A stretch of DNA of 64,000 nt, taken from the NCBI RefSeq assembly GCF_008831505.1, contig NZ_CP044507.1:806001-870000 (forward strand), written 5' to 3'. Of this stretch, positions 16,634 to 26,420 are shown one piece after another. The DNA is from Chryseobacterium sp. (GTDB lineage: Bacteria > Bacteroidota > Bacteroidia > Flavobacteriales > Weeksellaceae). Under the pieces are notes generated by a model. It searched no databases. It had not been told where the DNA came from and saw only the letters and a list, made by a program, of their open reading frames with translations. Made by a program: the position numbers and the translations under genes. The stretch's first letter is position 1. The number at the start of each line of letters is the position of its first letter.

Positions 16634-18178
16634 TTATTTGGGCTCCAATATGCTGAACGGTACAATACACTCCTCCAGCGAAATGCCGCCATGCTGGTAC
16701 GTGTCCTTATAATAGTTGACGTAATGGTTGTAGTTCTTGGGATAAGCCAAAAACATATTGTTTTTCGCAAAGATGTATTTGGAACTCAGGTTGCCTTTTG
16801 GCAGGAAGAGTTTCTCCGGATTGCTGATGGCCCAAACGTCATTGTCCTCATATGTAAGGCTTTTCCCGGTCTTGTAGCGGATATTGGTCGAGGTTTCCCT
16901 GTCGCCAACAACTTTGCTGGGCTTCTTTACATAGATGGTGCCGTGGTCGGTCGTGATCACGAGTTTAAACCCGCTTTCGGCCGCCAGTTTCACAATCTTC
17001 AGTAAGGACGAGTTCTCAAACCAGTTATAGGTAAGCGAACGGAAAGTCTTATCGTCACGGATCAGCTGGTTGATGATGTGGTTATCGGTCTTTGCGTGAC
17101 TCAGGATATCGATGAAGTTGTACACGATCACCAAAAGGTCGTTGTTCTTATGCTGATTGAATTCCTCCAGAACCTTTTTCTCAAAATCCGAGTTCAGGAT
17201 CTTCAGGTATTTCATTGATTTTGATGAAAGGCCCAGACGTTTCATCTGGTCTTCCAGGAATTCGCGTTCATGCTCGTTCTTGTTGCCGTCTTCATTATCG
17301 TTAAACCACTTGTCCGGGAAGCGTTTTTCAATTTCCGAAGGAAGCTGGCCCGCAAAAAATGAATTCCGCGCGTATTGGGTAGCGGTGGGCAGGATGCTGT
17401 AATAGTAATCCTCGGAGGTTTTGTTATAGAACTTGGTGAAGAGCGGCTCGATCATTTTCCACTGGTCATAGCGCAGGTTATCGATCATCAGCAGCAGGAC
17501 TTTGTCCTTTTCCACCTCTGCCTTTACTTTTTCCTTGAAAACGGTGTGGCTCATCATGGGCTTGTCGGCACCGTGCAGCCATTCTTCATAATTGTTCTCG
17601 ATAAACTTGCCGAACTGGATATTGGCTTCCTCTTTCTGGCTCTGCAGCAGGTCGGCAAATTCATTATCGGCCACCTTGTCGAAGCGGATTTCCCAGTTCA
17701 GGATTTTCTTATAATATTCGGCCCATTCTTCGTAGGTCCTTACGTAGGAAAGTTCCATCGACAACTGGCGGAAATCCTGCTGATAGCTTTGAATGGTGCG
17801 CTGTTCCACCAGTTCATCTTCCTGGAGGTTTTTTTTAAGCGAGAGCAGGATCTGGTTGGGGTTTACAGGTTTCAGGATATAATCTGCAATCTGCGAGCCT
17901 ATGGCTTCTTCCATAATATGCTCTTCTTCACTTTTGGTTACCATAACGATCTTAATCGCGTTGTCCCGCGCCTTGATCATGGGGATGGCTTCCAGCCCTG
18001 AAATTCCGGGCATGTTCTCATCTAAAAAAGTAAGGGCGAAATTATCGGCGTCTATAAGCTCTAAGGCGTCATTCACATTGTTCACAGGAGTCACGCTGTA
18101 ACCCTTATTCTCTAAAAAGACAATATGGGGTTTCAGCAAGTCCACTTCATCATCAATCCATAGTATTTTTCCTGACAT
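16634..18178 (-). CDS. porX: Type IX secretion regulator PorX (receiver plus PglZ domain)
   Basis: A 514-aa protein. The receiver domain (1-125) has acidic residues D9/D10, phospho-acceptor D53 in TFLDENMPG and K103 in ILKPVNP. A helical linker follows, then a PglZ/alkaline-phosphatase-superfamily domain (about 205-514) with MIDNLRYDQW, PTATQYARN, TTDHGT and HGGISLEE, which supply the metal ligands and Thr nucleophile. PorX is the response regulator that, with the PorY kinase, controls type IX secretion genes and gliding or virulence secretion in Bacteroidetes; its PglZ domain is a zinc-dependent phosphodiesterase. No PorY gene is in the window. It is monocistronic with its own promoter and terminator. 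Confidence 0.93.
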   Translation of the reverse strand: MSGKILWIDDEVDLLKPHIVFLENKGYSVTPVNNVNDALELIDADNFALTFLDENMPGISGLEAIPMIKARDNAIKIVMVTKSEEEHIMEEAIGSQIADYILKPVNPNQILLSLKKNLQEDELVEQRTIQSYQQDFRQLSMELSYVRTYEEWAEYYKKILNWEIRFDKVADNEFADLLQSQKEEANIQFGKFIENNYEEWLHGADKPMMSHTVFKEKVKAEVEKDKVLLLMIDNLRYDQWKMIEPLFTKFYNKTSEDYYYSILPTATQYARNSFFAGQLPSEIEKRFPDKWFNDNEDGNKNEHEREFLEDQMKRLGLSSKSMKYLKILNSDFEKKVLEEFNQHKNNDLLVIVYNFIDILSHAKTDNHIINQLIRDDKTFRSLTYNWFENSSLLKIVKLAAESGFKLVITTDHGTIYVKKPSKVVGDRETSTNIRYKTGKSLTYEDNDVWAISNPEKLFLPKGNLSSKYIFAKNNMFLAYPKNYNHYVNYYKDTYQHGGISLEECIVPFSILEPK

Positions 18179-18236
18179 AAAATTGGGTAAGTTTATTTGA
18201 AGCCGGAAACCGGCATTAGTATTGAATTTATAGCGT

Positions 18237-18244
18237 CAAAAATA
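18237..18244 (-). promoter_or_regulatory. Probable -7 box of porX
   Basis: On the minus strand TATTTTTG fits TAnnTTTG, 58 bases before the porX ATG. No -33 TTG at the usual spacing was found. Confidence 0.45.
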
Positions 18245-18360
18245 CGACCAAAGCTTCATAAGTTTTGCCCAATTTTAAAGGCTAAAACGTTAAAGTTCAG
18301 TTAATGTGGTTCACAGTCTGAAATACGGCTCTGTATGGAAGCGCTCTGATTGTAAATCGC

Positions 18361-18368
18361 TAACTTTG
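18361..18368 (+). promoter_or_regulatory. Probable -7 box of the HD hydrolase gene
   Basis: TAACTTTG matches TAnnTTTG and lies 21 bases before the ATG at 18390, supporting that start over the longer in-frame alternative. Confidence 0.5.
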
Positions 18369-18389
18369 AAGCTTTCATTTCCCGGCTTC

Positions 18390-19601
18390 ATGCAGAACAA
18401 ACTTAAAATCATCAACGATCCGGTACACGGATTTATAAAAATTCCTTACGAACTTCTGTTCGATATCATTGAACATCCTTACCTGCAGCGCCTGCGCCGG
18501 ATTTCGCAGACCGGACTTCTGAACCTGATATTTCCCGGCGCCACCCACACGCGCTTTCATCACGCTATTGGTGCCATGCATTTAATGTTTACCGCTTTGG
18601 AAACCTTAAAGCTGAAGGGCGTGCAAATCTCAAAGGAAGAAGAACAGTCGGCCATGGCAGCTATCCTGATGCACGACATCGGGCACGGACCCTTTTCGCA
18701 CGCCCTGGAAAGTATGCTTATGGACAACTGGCACCATGAGAAGCTCTCGCTTTTACTCATGGAAAAGCTGAATTCAGAATTAAGCGGACAGCTGGACACA
18801 GCCATTGAGATGTTTAAAGGCAATTATCACCGCCGGTTGTTTAACCAGCTGATTTCCTCACAGCTGGATGTGGACAGGCTGGACTATCTGAAACGTGACA
18901 GTTTTTACACCGGCGTTTCTGAAGGTAATGTGAACACACAGCGAATCATATCAATGATGAATGTGGCAGATGATGAACTGGTGATTGACGACAAAGGAAT
19001 TTATTCCATTGAAAATTACCTTACGGCCCGCATGTTTATGTACTGGCAGGTGTACTATCATAAAACCGCGGCGCTGGCCGAATTCCTGCTGGTGAAAATC
19101 ATGAAGCGTGCAAAACAGCTGGTGCTGGAAGGAGTGAAGTTACCCGCCTCAGCCAATCTTGATTACTTCCTTTATAAAAACGAATTTGAAAGTGCCACCG
19201 AGGAAGATATTGCCCGTTTTACCGAGCTGGACGATACTGATTTGATTGCCGCCATGAAGCTTTGGCAGGATGCCGATGATTATGTGCTGTCCTATTATTG
19301 CACGGCACTTATGAAGCGTAAATTCCCTAAAACCATCATCTCTTCGACAGCTTTTTCCCAGGATTTTATTGACGAAAAAGTTAAGGCTGCCAACAGCAGT
19401 CTGGGTATTGATTGCGGAGATAAACTGGTGCATCAGATTTCAAGGAGCCTTCTGCCTTACAATCCGGTGAAACAGCCCATCTATCTGCTAGGGAAGTCCG
19501 GCGGGAAAGTGCTCCTGAACGAATTTGAAGGACAGATCCTTTCATCATTTATTGTAGAGCCCAGTACGCGTTACATCCTTTCCTTTCCGCGCGGACTGTA
19601 G
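18390..19601 (+). CDS. HD-domain phosphohydrolase (dNTPase/SAMHD1-like)
   Basis: A 403-aa protein of the HD superfamily. Visible metal ligands: RFHHAIG near the N-terminus, MHDIGHGPFSHALE with the HD pair, and DVDRLDYLKRDSFYTGV. NDPVHGFI near residue 10 and HPYLQRLRRISQTGL are typical of the dGTPase/SAMHD1-like group, so hydrolysis of nucleotides is likely but the substrate is not shown. Start 18390 is chosen because the -7 box lies just upstream of it. It precedes lpxD by 57 bases; that gene has its own promoter. Confidence 0.9.
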   Translation: MQNKLKIINDPVHGFIKIPYELLFDIIEHPYLQRLRRISQTGLLNLIFPGATHTRFHHAIGAMHLMFTALETLKLKGVQISKEEEQSAMAAILMHDIGHGPFSHALESMLMDNWHHEKLSLLLMEKLNSELSGQLDTAIEMFKGNYHRRLFNQLISSQLDVDRLDYLKRDSFYTGVSEGNVNTQRIISMMNVADDELVIDDKGIYSIENYLTARMFMYWQVYYHKTAALAEFLLVKIMKRAKQLVLEGVKLPASANLDYFLYKNEFESATEEDIARFTELDDTDLIAAMKLWQDADDYVLSYYCTALMKRKFPKTIISSTAFSQDFIDEKVKAANSSLGIDCGDKLVHQISRSLLPYNPVKQPIYLLGKSGGKVLLNEFEGQILSSFIVEPSTRYILSFPRGL

Positions 19602-19644
19602 TTAAATATTTAAGTTCGGAACAGCAGCCTTTTCGGGATTTTAT

Positions 19645-19652
19645 TATCTTTG
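19645..19652 (+). promoter_or_regulatory. -7 box just before lpxD
   Basis: TATCTTTG ends 6 bases before the lpxD ATG, so the transcript would have almost no 5' leader. No clear -33 TTG was found. Confidence 0.55.
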
Positions 19653-19658
19653 CACGAT

Positions 19659-20690
19659 ATGGAATTTACAGCCTCCCAGATTGCAGGTTTTATAGACGGA
19701 AAAATTATCGGCGACGAAAATGCACTGATTTCCGGTGTGTCTCCCATTGAGCGCGGTGAAAAAGGACATCTGTCCTTTGTGGCGCAGGAGAGGTTTGCAC
19801 CGTATCTGGAAAGCACTGCATGTTCGGTCCTGGTCGTTTCAGAACGGCTGCTTTCGGATAAAAAGTACAGTCCCACAATTATAGCGGTAGAGGATGCATA
19901 CCTTTCTTTTCAGGTCCTGATGAACATCTATGATCAGATGCGCGGACGTAAAACCGGAATTGAACAAGGGTCCAACATCCACGAAACTGCGGTGATCGGC
20001 GAGGATGTTTATGTAGGTTCCTTTACTTACATCTCAGAAAAAGCCCGGATTGGGAAGGGGTCTCAGATTCATCCTCAGGTATATATAGGCAAGAATGTAA
20101 AAATCGGCGAAAACTGCCGGATAGACAGTGGTGTCCGCATTTACGATTACTCTGTTGTAGGCGATAACTGCACCATTCATGCAAATTCTGTAATTGGCAG
20201 CGATGGTTTTGGTTTTCAACCATCAGCTAAAGGCTATTCAAAAATTCCCCAACTTGGTAATGTGGTCATTGAAGACGATGTGGAAATCGGCTCCAACTGT
20301 TCCATAGACCGCGGCACCATCGGTTCTACCATCATCGGTCGCGGTACCAAGATCGATAATTTGATCCAGATTGCCCACAATGTGAATATCGGAAAAAACA
20401 ACGTGATTGCCGCTCAGGCCGGTATCGCAGGGTCCACCACAATTGGCGACTGGAACATGATTGGAGGCCAGGTAGGGATTGTTGGTCATATCAATATTGG
20501 AAATAAGGTGAAAGTGCAGGCGCAAAGCGGGGTGAACTCCAATGCAAAGGACGGTGAAGTTCTTTATGGCTCCCCGGCCATCAATGCCGGCGATTACCGC
20601 CGGAATTATGTACACTTCCGCAATTTTACCGATATTATAAAACGAATTAATAAACTTGAAAATAACTCAAAAGAACAGTCCAATGAGTGA
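19659..20690 (+). CDS. lpxD: UDP-3-O-acyl-glucosamine N-acyltransferase
   Basis: A 343-aa LpxD, which adds the N-linked hydroxyacyl chain in lipid A synthesis. An N-terminal uridine-binding domain (about 1-100) is followed by hexapeptide repeats forming a left-handed beta-helix. Catalytic-site histidines are visible in [11 protein letters not shown] and GIVGHINIG. The ATG at 19659 is preferred over an upstream TTG because the -7 box lies in between. Its last 8 bases overlap the start of lpxC/fabZ, and lpxA follows at once, so lpxD-lpxC/fabZ-lpxA is one operon. Confidence 0.95.
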   Translation: MEFTASQIAGFIDGKIIGDENALISGVSPIERGEKGHLSFVAQERFAPYLESTACSVLVVSERLLSDKKYSPTIIAVEDAYLSFQVLMNIYDQMRGRKTGIEQGSNIHETAVIGEDVYVGSFTYISEKARIGKGSQIHPQVYIGKNVKIGENCRIDSGVRIYDYSVVGDNCTIHANSVIGSDGFGFQPSAKGYSKIPQLGNVVIEDDVEIGSNCSIDRGTIGSTIIGRGTKIDNLIQIAHNVNIGKNNVIAAQAGIAGSTTIGDWNMIGGQVGIVGHINIGNKVKVQAQSGVNSNAKDGEVLYGSPAINAGDYRRNYVHFRNFTDIIKRINKLENNSKEQSNE

Positions 20691-22080
20691 TATGCAAAAA
20701 ACCCTTAAAGAGGAGGTCTCTCTGTCCGGAAAGGGATTACATACAGGCAAGGAAGTAACTCTTACCATTAAACCGGCAAAAGAAAACACCGGTTTTGTTT
20801 TTGTACGCACCGACCTGGAAGGGCACCCGCATGTGGAAGCCGATGTGAACCACGTTACTACTACAGACCGCGGTACCACACTGGAGAAGTTAGGTGTGCG
20901 TATCCATACCTGCGAACATGTACTTGCAGCTCTGGTAGGTTGCGACATAGATAATGCCATCCTGGAAATGGACAGTGCCGAGCCGCCCATCATGGACGGT
21001 TCGTCCAGATTTTTTGTTGAGGCCATTGAAAAAGCAGGTGTTGAGGAGCAGACGGCAATACGTGAATATCTGGTGATAAAGGAGGTTATTTCCTATGTGG
21101 ATCCTGCAACCGGTTCCGAAATTACCATGATTCCCGCCGATAATTATGAAGTAACAACCATGGTGGATTTCGGTACCAAGGTATTGGGAACCCAAAACGC
21201 GACACTAAAGGATATCTCCGATTTTAGAGATGAAATAGCCAGCAGCCGGACTTTCAGTTTCCTGCATGAGCTGGAAATGCTGCTTGATGCCGGACTCATT
21301 AAAGGCGGCGACATTTCCAATGCCATTGTCTATGTGGACAAGGAACTTACTCCGGAAACAGCAGACAAACTGAAAAAAGCCTTTAATAAAGACGATATAT
21401 CCATCCGCCCGAACGGAATCCTGGATAACCTGACCCTGAACCACCCCAATGAGGCGGCCAGACACAAGCTGCTGGACGTAATCGGTGATCTGGCTCTGGT
21501 AGGTGTAAAATTGAAAGGTAAAGTGATCGCCAATAAGCCCGGACATTTCGTTAATACGCAGTTTGCCAAGAAGCTGAACCGTCAGTGGAAGCTGCAGCGC
21601 AAGAAAAACGTGCCGGATTTCGATATCCATAAACCACCGGTTTTCGACATCAACGGTATTATGAAACTGATGCCTCACCGCTATCCGTTTCTGCTTATCG
21701 ACAAGGTTCTGGAGCTTTCAGATACTCATGTTGTAGGTTTGAAGAATGTTACCTTCAACGAGCAGTTTTTCGTTGGACATTTCCCTAAGGAACCTGTAAT
21801 GCCGGGTGTACTTCAGGTGGAAGCTCTGGCGCAGACCGGCGGTATCCTGGTACTTGCCAGCGTTCCCGATCCTGAGAACTATTCAACCTATTTCATCAAG
21901 ATTGATAAGGTGAAATTCAAGAAGAAAGTAATTCCCGGCGATACCATTATCTTCAAGATTGAACTTATTTCTCCTATAAGACGTGGCATCGTGCATATGC
22001 AGGGCTTTGGCTACGTGGGCGACAGCATTGTGGTGGAAGCAGAACTAATGGCACAGGTCGCCAAAAATACTCCCGCATAG
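20683..22080 (+). CDS. lpxC/fabZ: Bifunctional LpxC deacetylase / FabZ dehydratase
   Basis: A 465-aa fusion typical of Bacteroidetes. Residues 1-305 are LpxC, the zinc deacetylase committing UDP-acyl-GlcNAc to lipid A, with [35 protein letters not shown]. Residues 320-465 are FabZ, the 3-hydroxyacyl-ACP dehydratase, with [12 protein letters not shown], the catalytic His in [10 protein letters not shown] and Glu in QVEALAQ. The start overlaps the lpxD stop and lpxA begins directly after the stop. Fusion couples lipid A and fatty acid synthesis, which compete for hydroxyacyl-ACP. Confidence 0.96.
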   Translation: MSDMQKTLKEEVSLSGKGLHTGKEVTLTIKPAKENTGFVFVRTDLEGHPHVEADVNHVTTTDRGTTLEKLGVRIHTCEHVLAALVGCDIDNAILEMDSAEPPIMDGSSRFFVEAIEKAGVEEQTAIREYLVIKEVISYVDPATGSEITMIPADNYEVTTMVDFGTKVLGTQNATLKDISDFRDEIASSRTFSFLHELEMLLDAGLIKGGDISNAIVYVDKELTPETADKLKKAFNKDDISIRPNGILDNLTLNHPNEAARHKLLDVIGDLALVGVKLKGKVIANKPGHFVNTQFAKKLNRQWKLQRKKNVPDFDIHKPPVFDINGIMKLMPHRYPFLLIDKVLELSDTHVVGLKNVTFNEQFFVGHFPKEPVMPGVLQVEALAQTGGILVLASVPDPENYSTYFIKIDKVKFKKKVIPGDTIIFKIELISPIRRGIVHMQGFGYVGDSIVVEAELMAQVAKNTPA

Positions 22081-22869
22081 ATGATTCACCAGTTAGCAGC
22101 CGTTGATAAGCGTGCAAGAATTAAGAAAAATGTGATTGTAGAACCGTTCACCACTATAGCCGCGGATGTGGAAATTGGTGAAGGTACCTGGATTGGACCC
22201 AATGTGACCATTATGGATGGCGCACGTATCGGCAAAAACTGCCGTATTTTCCCGGGAACGGTAATTGCCGCAGTGCCTCAGGATCTTAAATTTGATGGTG
22301 AGGATACTCAGGTAATCATTGGCGACGGTACTACCATCCGTGAATCGGTAACTATAAACCGTGGTACCAAGGCGCTGGGCTATACCAAATTAGGTAATGA
22401 TTGTCTGATTATGGCCACTTCTCATATCGCCCATGACTGCATTATCGGTAATAATGTGATCATCGTAAACGGCTGCGGTATTGCCGGGCATGTGGAAATC
22501 GGTGACCATACTGTGGTTGGAGGACTTTCGGCCATTCACCAGTTCGGGAAAGTAGGCAAGCATGTCATGATTTCCGGAGGTACTTTGGTGCGTAAGGATA
22601 TTCCTTCGTACATCAAGGTGGCACGCGAGCCTATGTCTTATGCCGGTATCAACTCAGTAGGACTCAGAAGACGGGGATTTACCAATGAAAAGATATTTGA
22701 AATCCAGAAAATTTACCGTTATCTCTACCAGATGAAGATGAATGTCTCACAGGCCGTAAGCCTTATCGAAAAAGAGATGCTGCCTACCGTGGAGCGCGAC
22801 GAGATCCTGGAGTTCATAAAAAATTCGCCACGCGGTATTGTGAAAGGATACGGCACCGGCAAGGAATAG
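22081..22869 (+). CDS. lpxA: UDP-N-acetylglucosamine acyltransferase
   Basis: A 262-aa LpxA, the first lipid A step, transferring a hydroxyacyl chain from ACP to UDP-GlcNAc. Left-handed beta-helix hexapeptides fill residues 1-190, with the catalytic His in SHIAHDC; a helical C-terminal domain follows. It starts at the base after the lpxC/fabZ stop codon. Length is normal. Confidence 0.96.
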   Translation: MIHQLAAVDKRARIKKNVIVEPFTTIAADVEIGEGTWIGPNVTIMDGARIGKNCRIFPGTVIAAVPQDLKFDGEDTQVIIGDGTTIRESVTINRGTKALGYTKLGNDCLIMATSHIAHDCIIGNNVIIVNGCGIAGHVEIGDHTVVGGLSAIHQFGKVGKHVMISGGTLVRKDIPSYIKVAREPMSYAGINSVGLRRRGFTNEKIFEIQKIYRYLYQMKMNVSQAVSLIEKEMLPTVERDEILEFIKNSPRGIVKGYGTGKE

Positions 22870-22879
22870 CATTATACCA

Positions 22880-23233
22880 ATGAAAACAGCAGCATTTATT
22901 TTATTCTTTTTACCGGTTATCGCTTTTTCGCAGCAGTTGTCTTTAGTGACTCAGGCGGCAAACGATTCGCTGGCGAAGAAAAGTGTGAATTCTGTTTTAC
23001 ACTTTGCGAAAAAAAACTTTAGTGAAAGCAATTTCAGTTCATTTTATGTTTCCGAAATCAATTTAAATGTTTCTGAACTTAACCGCAATACCTACAACTT
23101 TAACACCCTGAACCGCGGTCTGTTTGTTGGCGAGCATATTGATAATTTTATGCCGGCTTTCCCTAACAGAGCAACAGTTGAACACGTGCGTGCAGCACGA
23201 CAGCTTCTCCAAATACAGATTTTGGACAAATAA
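22880..23233 (+). CDS. Hypothetical secreted protein in the lpx-efp cluster
   Basis: A 117-aa protein with a clear signal peptide (MKTAAFILFFLPVIAFSQ, cleavage before QLSLVTQ). The mature part is small, mostly polar and has no Cys, and I do not recognise a family. It begins 10 bases after lpxA and precedes efp by 48 bases, so it is probably cotranscribed with the lipid A genes. A periplasmic role linked to the envelope is possible but unsupported. Confidence 0.7.
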   Translation: MKTAAFILFFLPVIAFSQQLSLVTQAANDSLAKKSVNSVLHFAKKNFSESNFSSFYVSEINLNVSELNRNTYNFNTLNRGLFVGEHIDNFMPAFPNRATVEHVRAARQLLQIQILDK

Positions 23234-23281
23234 TCAGTCCACACCACCAAGAAGTACAATAATTTACAAACTAAATAATTA

Positions 23282-23845
23282 ATGGCAACAAGCAACGATA
23301 TTAAAAAAGGAATGTGCATTGAATTCAGTAACGATATCTTTAAAATCATTGAATTTCTGCATGTTAAACCAGGTAAAGGTCCGGCCTTCGTTAGGACTAA
23401 AATGAAGTCCGTAACCAACGGTAAAGTTCTTGAAAACACTTTTTCCGCAGGACATAAGATTGACGAAGTGAAGGTGATTACCCGTAAATTCCAGTATCTC
23501 TATGAAGACGATAACGGCTACCACTTTATGAATAATGACGATTTTGCGCAGATTTACCTGAATAAGGAAATGATCGAAAATGCTCAGTTCATGAAAGCAG
23601 GAGAGGAGGTAACCATCATCCTTAAAGATGCTGATGAGACTCCACTTTCCGCCGAGATCCCTCCAACCGTTTTCCTTGATGTGATTGAAGCAGATCCGGG
23701 TGTAAAAGGAAATACAGCCACCAACGCACTGAAAAACGCCATCGTGGAAACCGGCGCCCGCGTAATGGTACCGCTTTTCATTGAAGCAGGCGACAAAATT
23801 AAAGTGAATACAGAAGACGGCACTTATCTGGAGCGCGTTAAGTAA
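23282..23845 (+). CDS. efp: Translation elongation factor P
   Basis: A 187-aa EF-P, which relieves ribosome stalling at proline stretches. Three OB-like domains are expected; the acceptor-loop lysine is K32 in HVKPGKGPAFVR. The C-terminal family signature GARVMVPLFIEAGDKIKVNTEDG is interrupted only by normal variation. Modification enzymes (EpmA or YmfI types) are not in the window. It lies between lpxA and a second LpxD-like gene, a common order in Flavobacteriia. Confidence 0.96.
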   Translation: MATSNDIKKGMCIEFSNDIFKIIEFLHVKPGKGPAFVRTKMKSVTNGKVLENTFSAGHKIDEVKVITRKFQYLYEDDNGYHFMNNDDFAQIYLNKEMIENAQFMKAGEEVTIILKDADETPLSAEIPPTVFLDVIEADPGVKGNTATNALKNAIVETGARVMVPLFIEAGDKIKVNTEDGTYLERVK

Positions 23846-23893
23846 CCGCTTTAGTGTTTTAAGATTTGCCGGATTGAAAGTCAAAATTGATAG

Positions 23894-24793
23894 ATGACAT
23901 TTAACAAACCTCAGACTTTAGGAGATATCGCAAGGCTAACGGGTGCCCGAATGGTGGGCGATGCGGACTTTCCGGTGTACGGGACCAACGAGATTCACCG
24001 TGTGAAAAACGGTGAGATCGTTTTCGTGAACCATCCTAAATATTACGATGCGGCACTCAGTTCGCCGGCAACCGTTATCCTTATTGATAAAGAGGTAGAA
24101 TGCCCGCCGGGAAAGGTTCTGCTGATTTCAGACGATCCGTTTCGGGATTTCAATGTAATCAATACGCATTTTACGAAAATCTCTAACTTTCAGGAAGAAC
24201 TTCACGATATCGAGGTAGGCGAGGGTACACGTATTCACCCTTCCGCAGTCCTTGGAAATGAGATCAGGATCGGCAAAAACTGCATAATATATCCAAATGT
24301 AGTCATTGGCGACCGTACTGTGATCGGGGATAATGTAATTATCCAGGCCAATACAGTGCTTGGTGGCGACGCCTTTTATTACAGAAAACTGAACGGCAAC
24401 TACGACAGGTTGATTTCGGTTGGAAATGTGGTAATAAAAGACGGTGTTGAAATCGGCAATAACTGCAGCATTGACCGCGGAGTTACAGATTCAACTATCA
24501 TTGGTGAAGGTTCCGTATTGGACAATCAGATCCAGATCGGTCATGATACGGTGATCGGAAAGCGGGTCCTTATTGCCTCACAAACCGGAATCGCAGGTTG
24601 CTGTATCATTGAGGACGATGTAACAGTTTGGGGTCAGGTAGGTATGGCCTCGGGCGTACGTGTAGCCTCCGGAACGGTACTGCTCGCAAAATCCGGTGTA
24701 AACCGGGACCTGCCGAAAGGAACGTATTTCGGACCGCTGGCCGAGGAGTTCAGGCAGTATTTAAGGAAAGAGGTAAAGATTAAAAATTTATAA
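23894..24793 (+). CDS. Second LpxD-like acyltransferase
   Basis: A 299-aa LpxD-like protein with an N-terminal uridine-binding-like domain and hexapeptide repeats. The first catalytic-site His is present (QIQIGHDTVIG), but at the position of the second (GIVGHINIG in the first LpxD) it reads GMASGVRVA with no His. It lies 48 bases after efp and 122 bases before sucD. It may act on a different sugar-nucleotide or acyl donor, or be a scaffold or specialised lipid A enzyme; sequence alone cannot decide. Confidence 0.85.
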   Translation: MTFNKPQTLGDIARLTGARMVGDADFPVYGTNEIHRVKNGEIVFVNHPKYYDAALSSPATVILIDKEVECPPGKVLLISDDPFRDFNVINTHFTKISNFQEELHDIEVGEGTRIHPSAVLGNEIRIGKNCIIYPNVVIGDRTVIGDNVIIQANTVLGGDAFYYRKLNGNYDRLISVGNVVIKDGVEIGNNCSIDRGVTDSTIIGEGSVLDNQIQIGHDTVIGKRVLIASQTGIAGCCIIEDDVTVWGQVGMASGVRVASGTVLLAKSGVNRDLPKGTYFGPLAEEFRQYLRKEVKIKNL

Positions 24794-24868
24794 GAGGCGG
24801 TAAGCGATAATCCCGGTATCATTAGTTAAAATAGTGAGTAACACGGCAAAAAAGTCAATTTTATTGAG

Positions 24869-24876
24869 TATTTTTG
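24869..24876 (+). promoter_or_regulatory. Probable -7 box of sucD
   Basis: TATTTTTG fits TAnnTTTG, 39 bases before the sucD ATG. No clear -33 TTG is visible. Confidence 0.5.
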
Positions 24877-24915
24877 TGTGTTCAAAAAAATAAGTAATTA
24901 ATTAAACAATATAAC

Positions 24916-25788
24916 ATGTCAGTATTAGTAAACAAAGATTCTAAAGTAATCGTACAGGGCTTTACAGGGAATGAAGGGACTTTCCATGCACAACAGATGA
25001 TTGAGTACGGAACCAACGTGGTTGGCGGCGTTACTCCGGGTAAAGGTGGTTCTGAGCATTTGGGAAAACCGGTTTTTAATACCGTTGCCGAAACTGTAGA
25101 GAAAGCAGGTGCTGATGTATCCATCATCTTTGTACCGCCGGCGTTTGCTGCTGATGCGATTATGGAAGCTGCTGAGGCAGGTATTAAAGTGATCGTTTGT
25201 ATTACTGAGGGTATTCCTGTTGCTGATATGGTGAAAGTAAAATCTTACCTTGCTGATAAAAACTGTCGTCTGATCGGGCCTAACTGCCCCGGAATCATCA
25301 CTTCAGATGAAGCTAAGATCGGTATTATGCCAGGTTTCGTTTTCAAGAAAGGAAAAGTAGGAATCGTTTCCAAGTCCGGAACGCTTACTTATGAAGCTGC
25401 TGACCAGGTAGTGAAAGCCGGTTACGGTGTATCTACCGCTATCGGTATCGGTGGTGACCCAATCATTGGGACAACTACAAGAGAAGCACTGGAACTTTTC
25501 ATTAACGATCCTGAAACTGAAGCGGTGGTTATGATCGGTGAAATTGGCGGTAACCTGGAAGCTGAAGCTGCCAGATGGTACAAGGCAAGCGGCTCTACGA
25601 AGCCGGTTGTAGGTTTCATCGCAGGTCAAACTGCTCCTAAGGGTAGAACGATGGGTCACGCAGGTGCGATTGTTGGTGGTGACGAAGATACTGCACAGGC
25701 TAAGATGGCCATTATGCGTGAAAACGGTATTAATGTGGTAGATTCTCCTGCAGATATTGGTGTTACCGTAGCTAAAGTGTTGGGTTAA
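24916..25788 (+). CDS. sucD: Succinyl-CoA ligase subunit alpha
   Basis: A 290-aa alpha subunit of succinyl-CoA synthetase (TCA cycle). The N-terminal CoA-binding domain shows [16 protein letters not shown] and TPGKGG; the phosphohistidine loop is GHAGAIVGG near residue 250. The partner sucC is not in the window, which is common in this phylum where the subunits are often unlinked. A terminator follows. Confidence 0.96.
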   Translation: MSVLVNKDSKVIVQGFTGNEGTFHAQQMIEYGTNVVGGVTPGKGGSEHLGKPVFNTVAETVEKAGADVSIIFVPPAFAADAIMEAAEAGIKVIVCITEGIPVADMVKVKSYLADKNCRLIGPNCPGIITSDEAKIGIMPGFVFKKGKVGIVSKSGTLTYEAADQVVKAGYGVSTAIGIGGDPIIGTTTREALELFINDPETEAVVMIGEIGGNLEAEAARWYKASGSTKPVVGFIAGQTAPKGRTMGHAGAIVGGDEDTAQAKMAIMRENGINVVDSPADIGVTVAKVLG

Positions 25789-25811
25789 TAAACATCACTT
25801 ATAAATATAAA

Positions 25812-25838
25812 GGCTGTTCCTCGGGAGCAGTCTTTTTT
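25812..25838 (+). terminator. Terminator of sucD
   Basis: A stem of GGCTGTTCC with GGAGCAGTC (one wobble) around a TCG loop is followed by a T run, 24 bases after the stop. Confidence 0.75.
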
Positions 25839-25860
25839 ATTGTTAAATAAATCAGTAAGG

Positions 25861-26187
25861 CTAATTCATGCGTTCGAACAAATGCTTTTCGCTCCACTGC
25901 AGGATATTCTGGAGTACAGGAATTAGGTCAAGGCCTTTTTCTGTGATGCGGTAATGATAAATCAGCTTATTGGTCTCACTGTTTGTCTTGGTCAGAAGTT
26001 CCAGGTTTACCAGCTTCTCCAGCCGTTGTGCCAGAGTATTGGACGCAATTCCTTCTTCCATCCTGGAAAGTTCGCCAAAGGTTGTCTTACCGTAAAATGC
26101 AATATCGCGCAGAATGAGCAGGGTCCATTTGTCTCCAAATACATCAAGGCCCCTGGCCAGCGGGCAAAGCGAACGGTAATTCTTCAT
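25861..26187 (-). CDS. HxlR-family transcriptional regulator
   Basis: A 108-aa winged-helix protein of the HxlR family: CPLARGLDVFGDKWTLLILRDI at the N-terminus with the conserved Cys, GKTTFGELSRMEEGIASNTLAQRLEKL as the recognition region, and YRITEKGLDLIPVL. HxlR regulators often sense electrophiles or oxidants through the N-terminal Cys. No divergent partner is evident; it is monocistronic, so autoregulation or a distant target is likely. Confidence 0.85.
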   Translation of the reverse strand: MKNYRSLCPLARGLDVFGDKWTLLILRDIAFYGKTTFGELSRMEEGIASNTLAQRLEKLVNLELLTKTNSETNKLIYHYRITEKGLDLIPVLQNILQWSEKHLFERMN

Positions 26188-26369
26188 AATCAGCGGTTAG
26201 TAAAGTAAAGCTAAGAAATTTTGCAGTCATTAGCTAAATTTATCTAACTGAAAATACAGAGTGGCGGTCAATATAGATCCACCCAAGTGCATAGTTCAAT
26301 GGGAATGTTACGCTGATTAATGATATACACAGTAGAAACTTTTTATACTACGGTAGAATATTTTTATGA

Positions 26370-26397
26370 AAAAAGGTGCAGAAAATTCCGCACCTTA
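26370..26397 (-). terminator. Terminator of the thiolase gene
   Basis: A 7-bp stem AAGGTGC / GCACCTT with a short A-rich loop, with an A-run on its left that becomes a T-run on the minus strand, lies just after the thiolase stop codon. Confidence 0.8.
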
Positions 26398-26420
26398 CTT
26401 ACTAGTTAATTCGGTTATTT

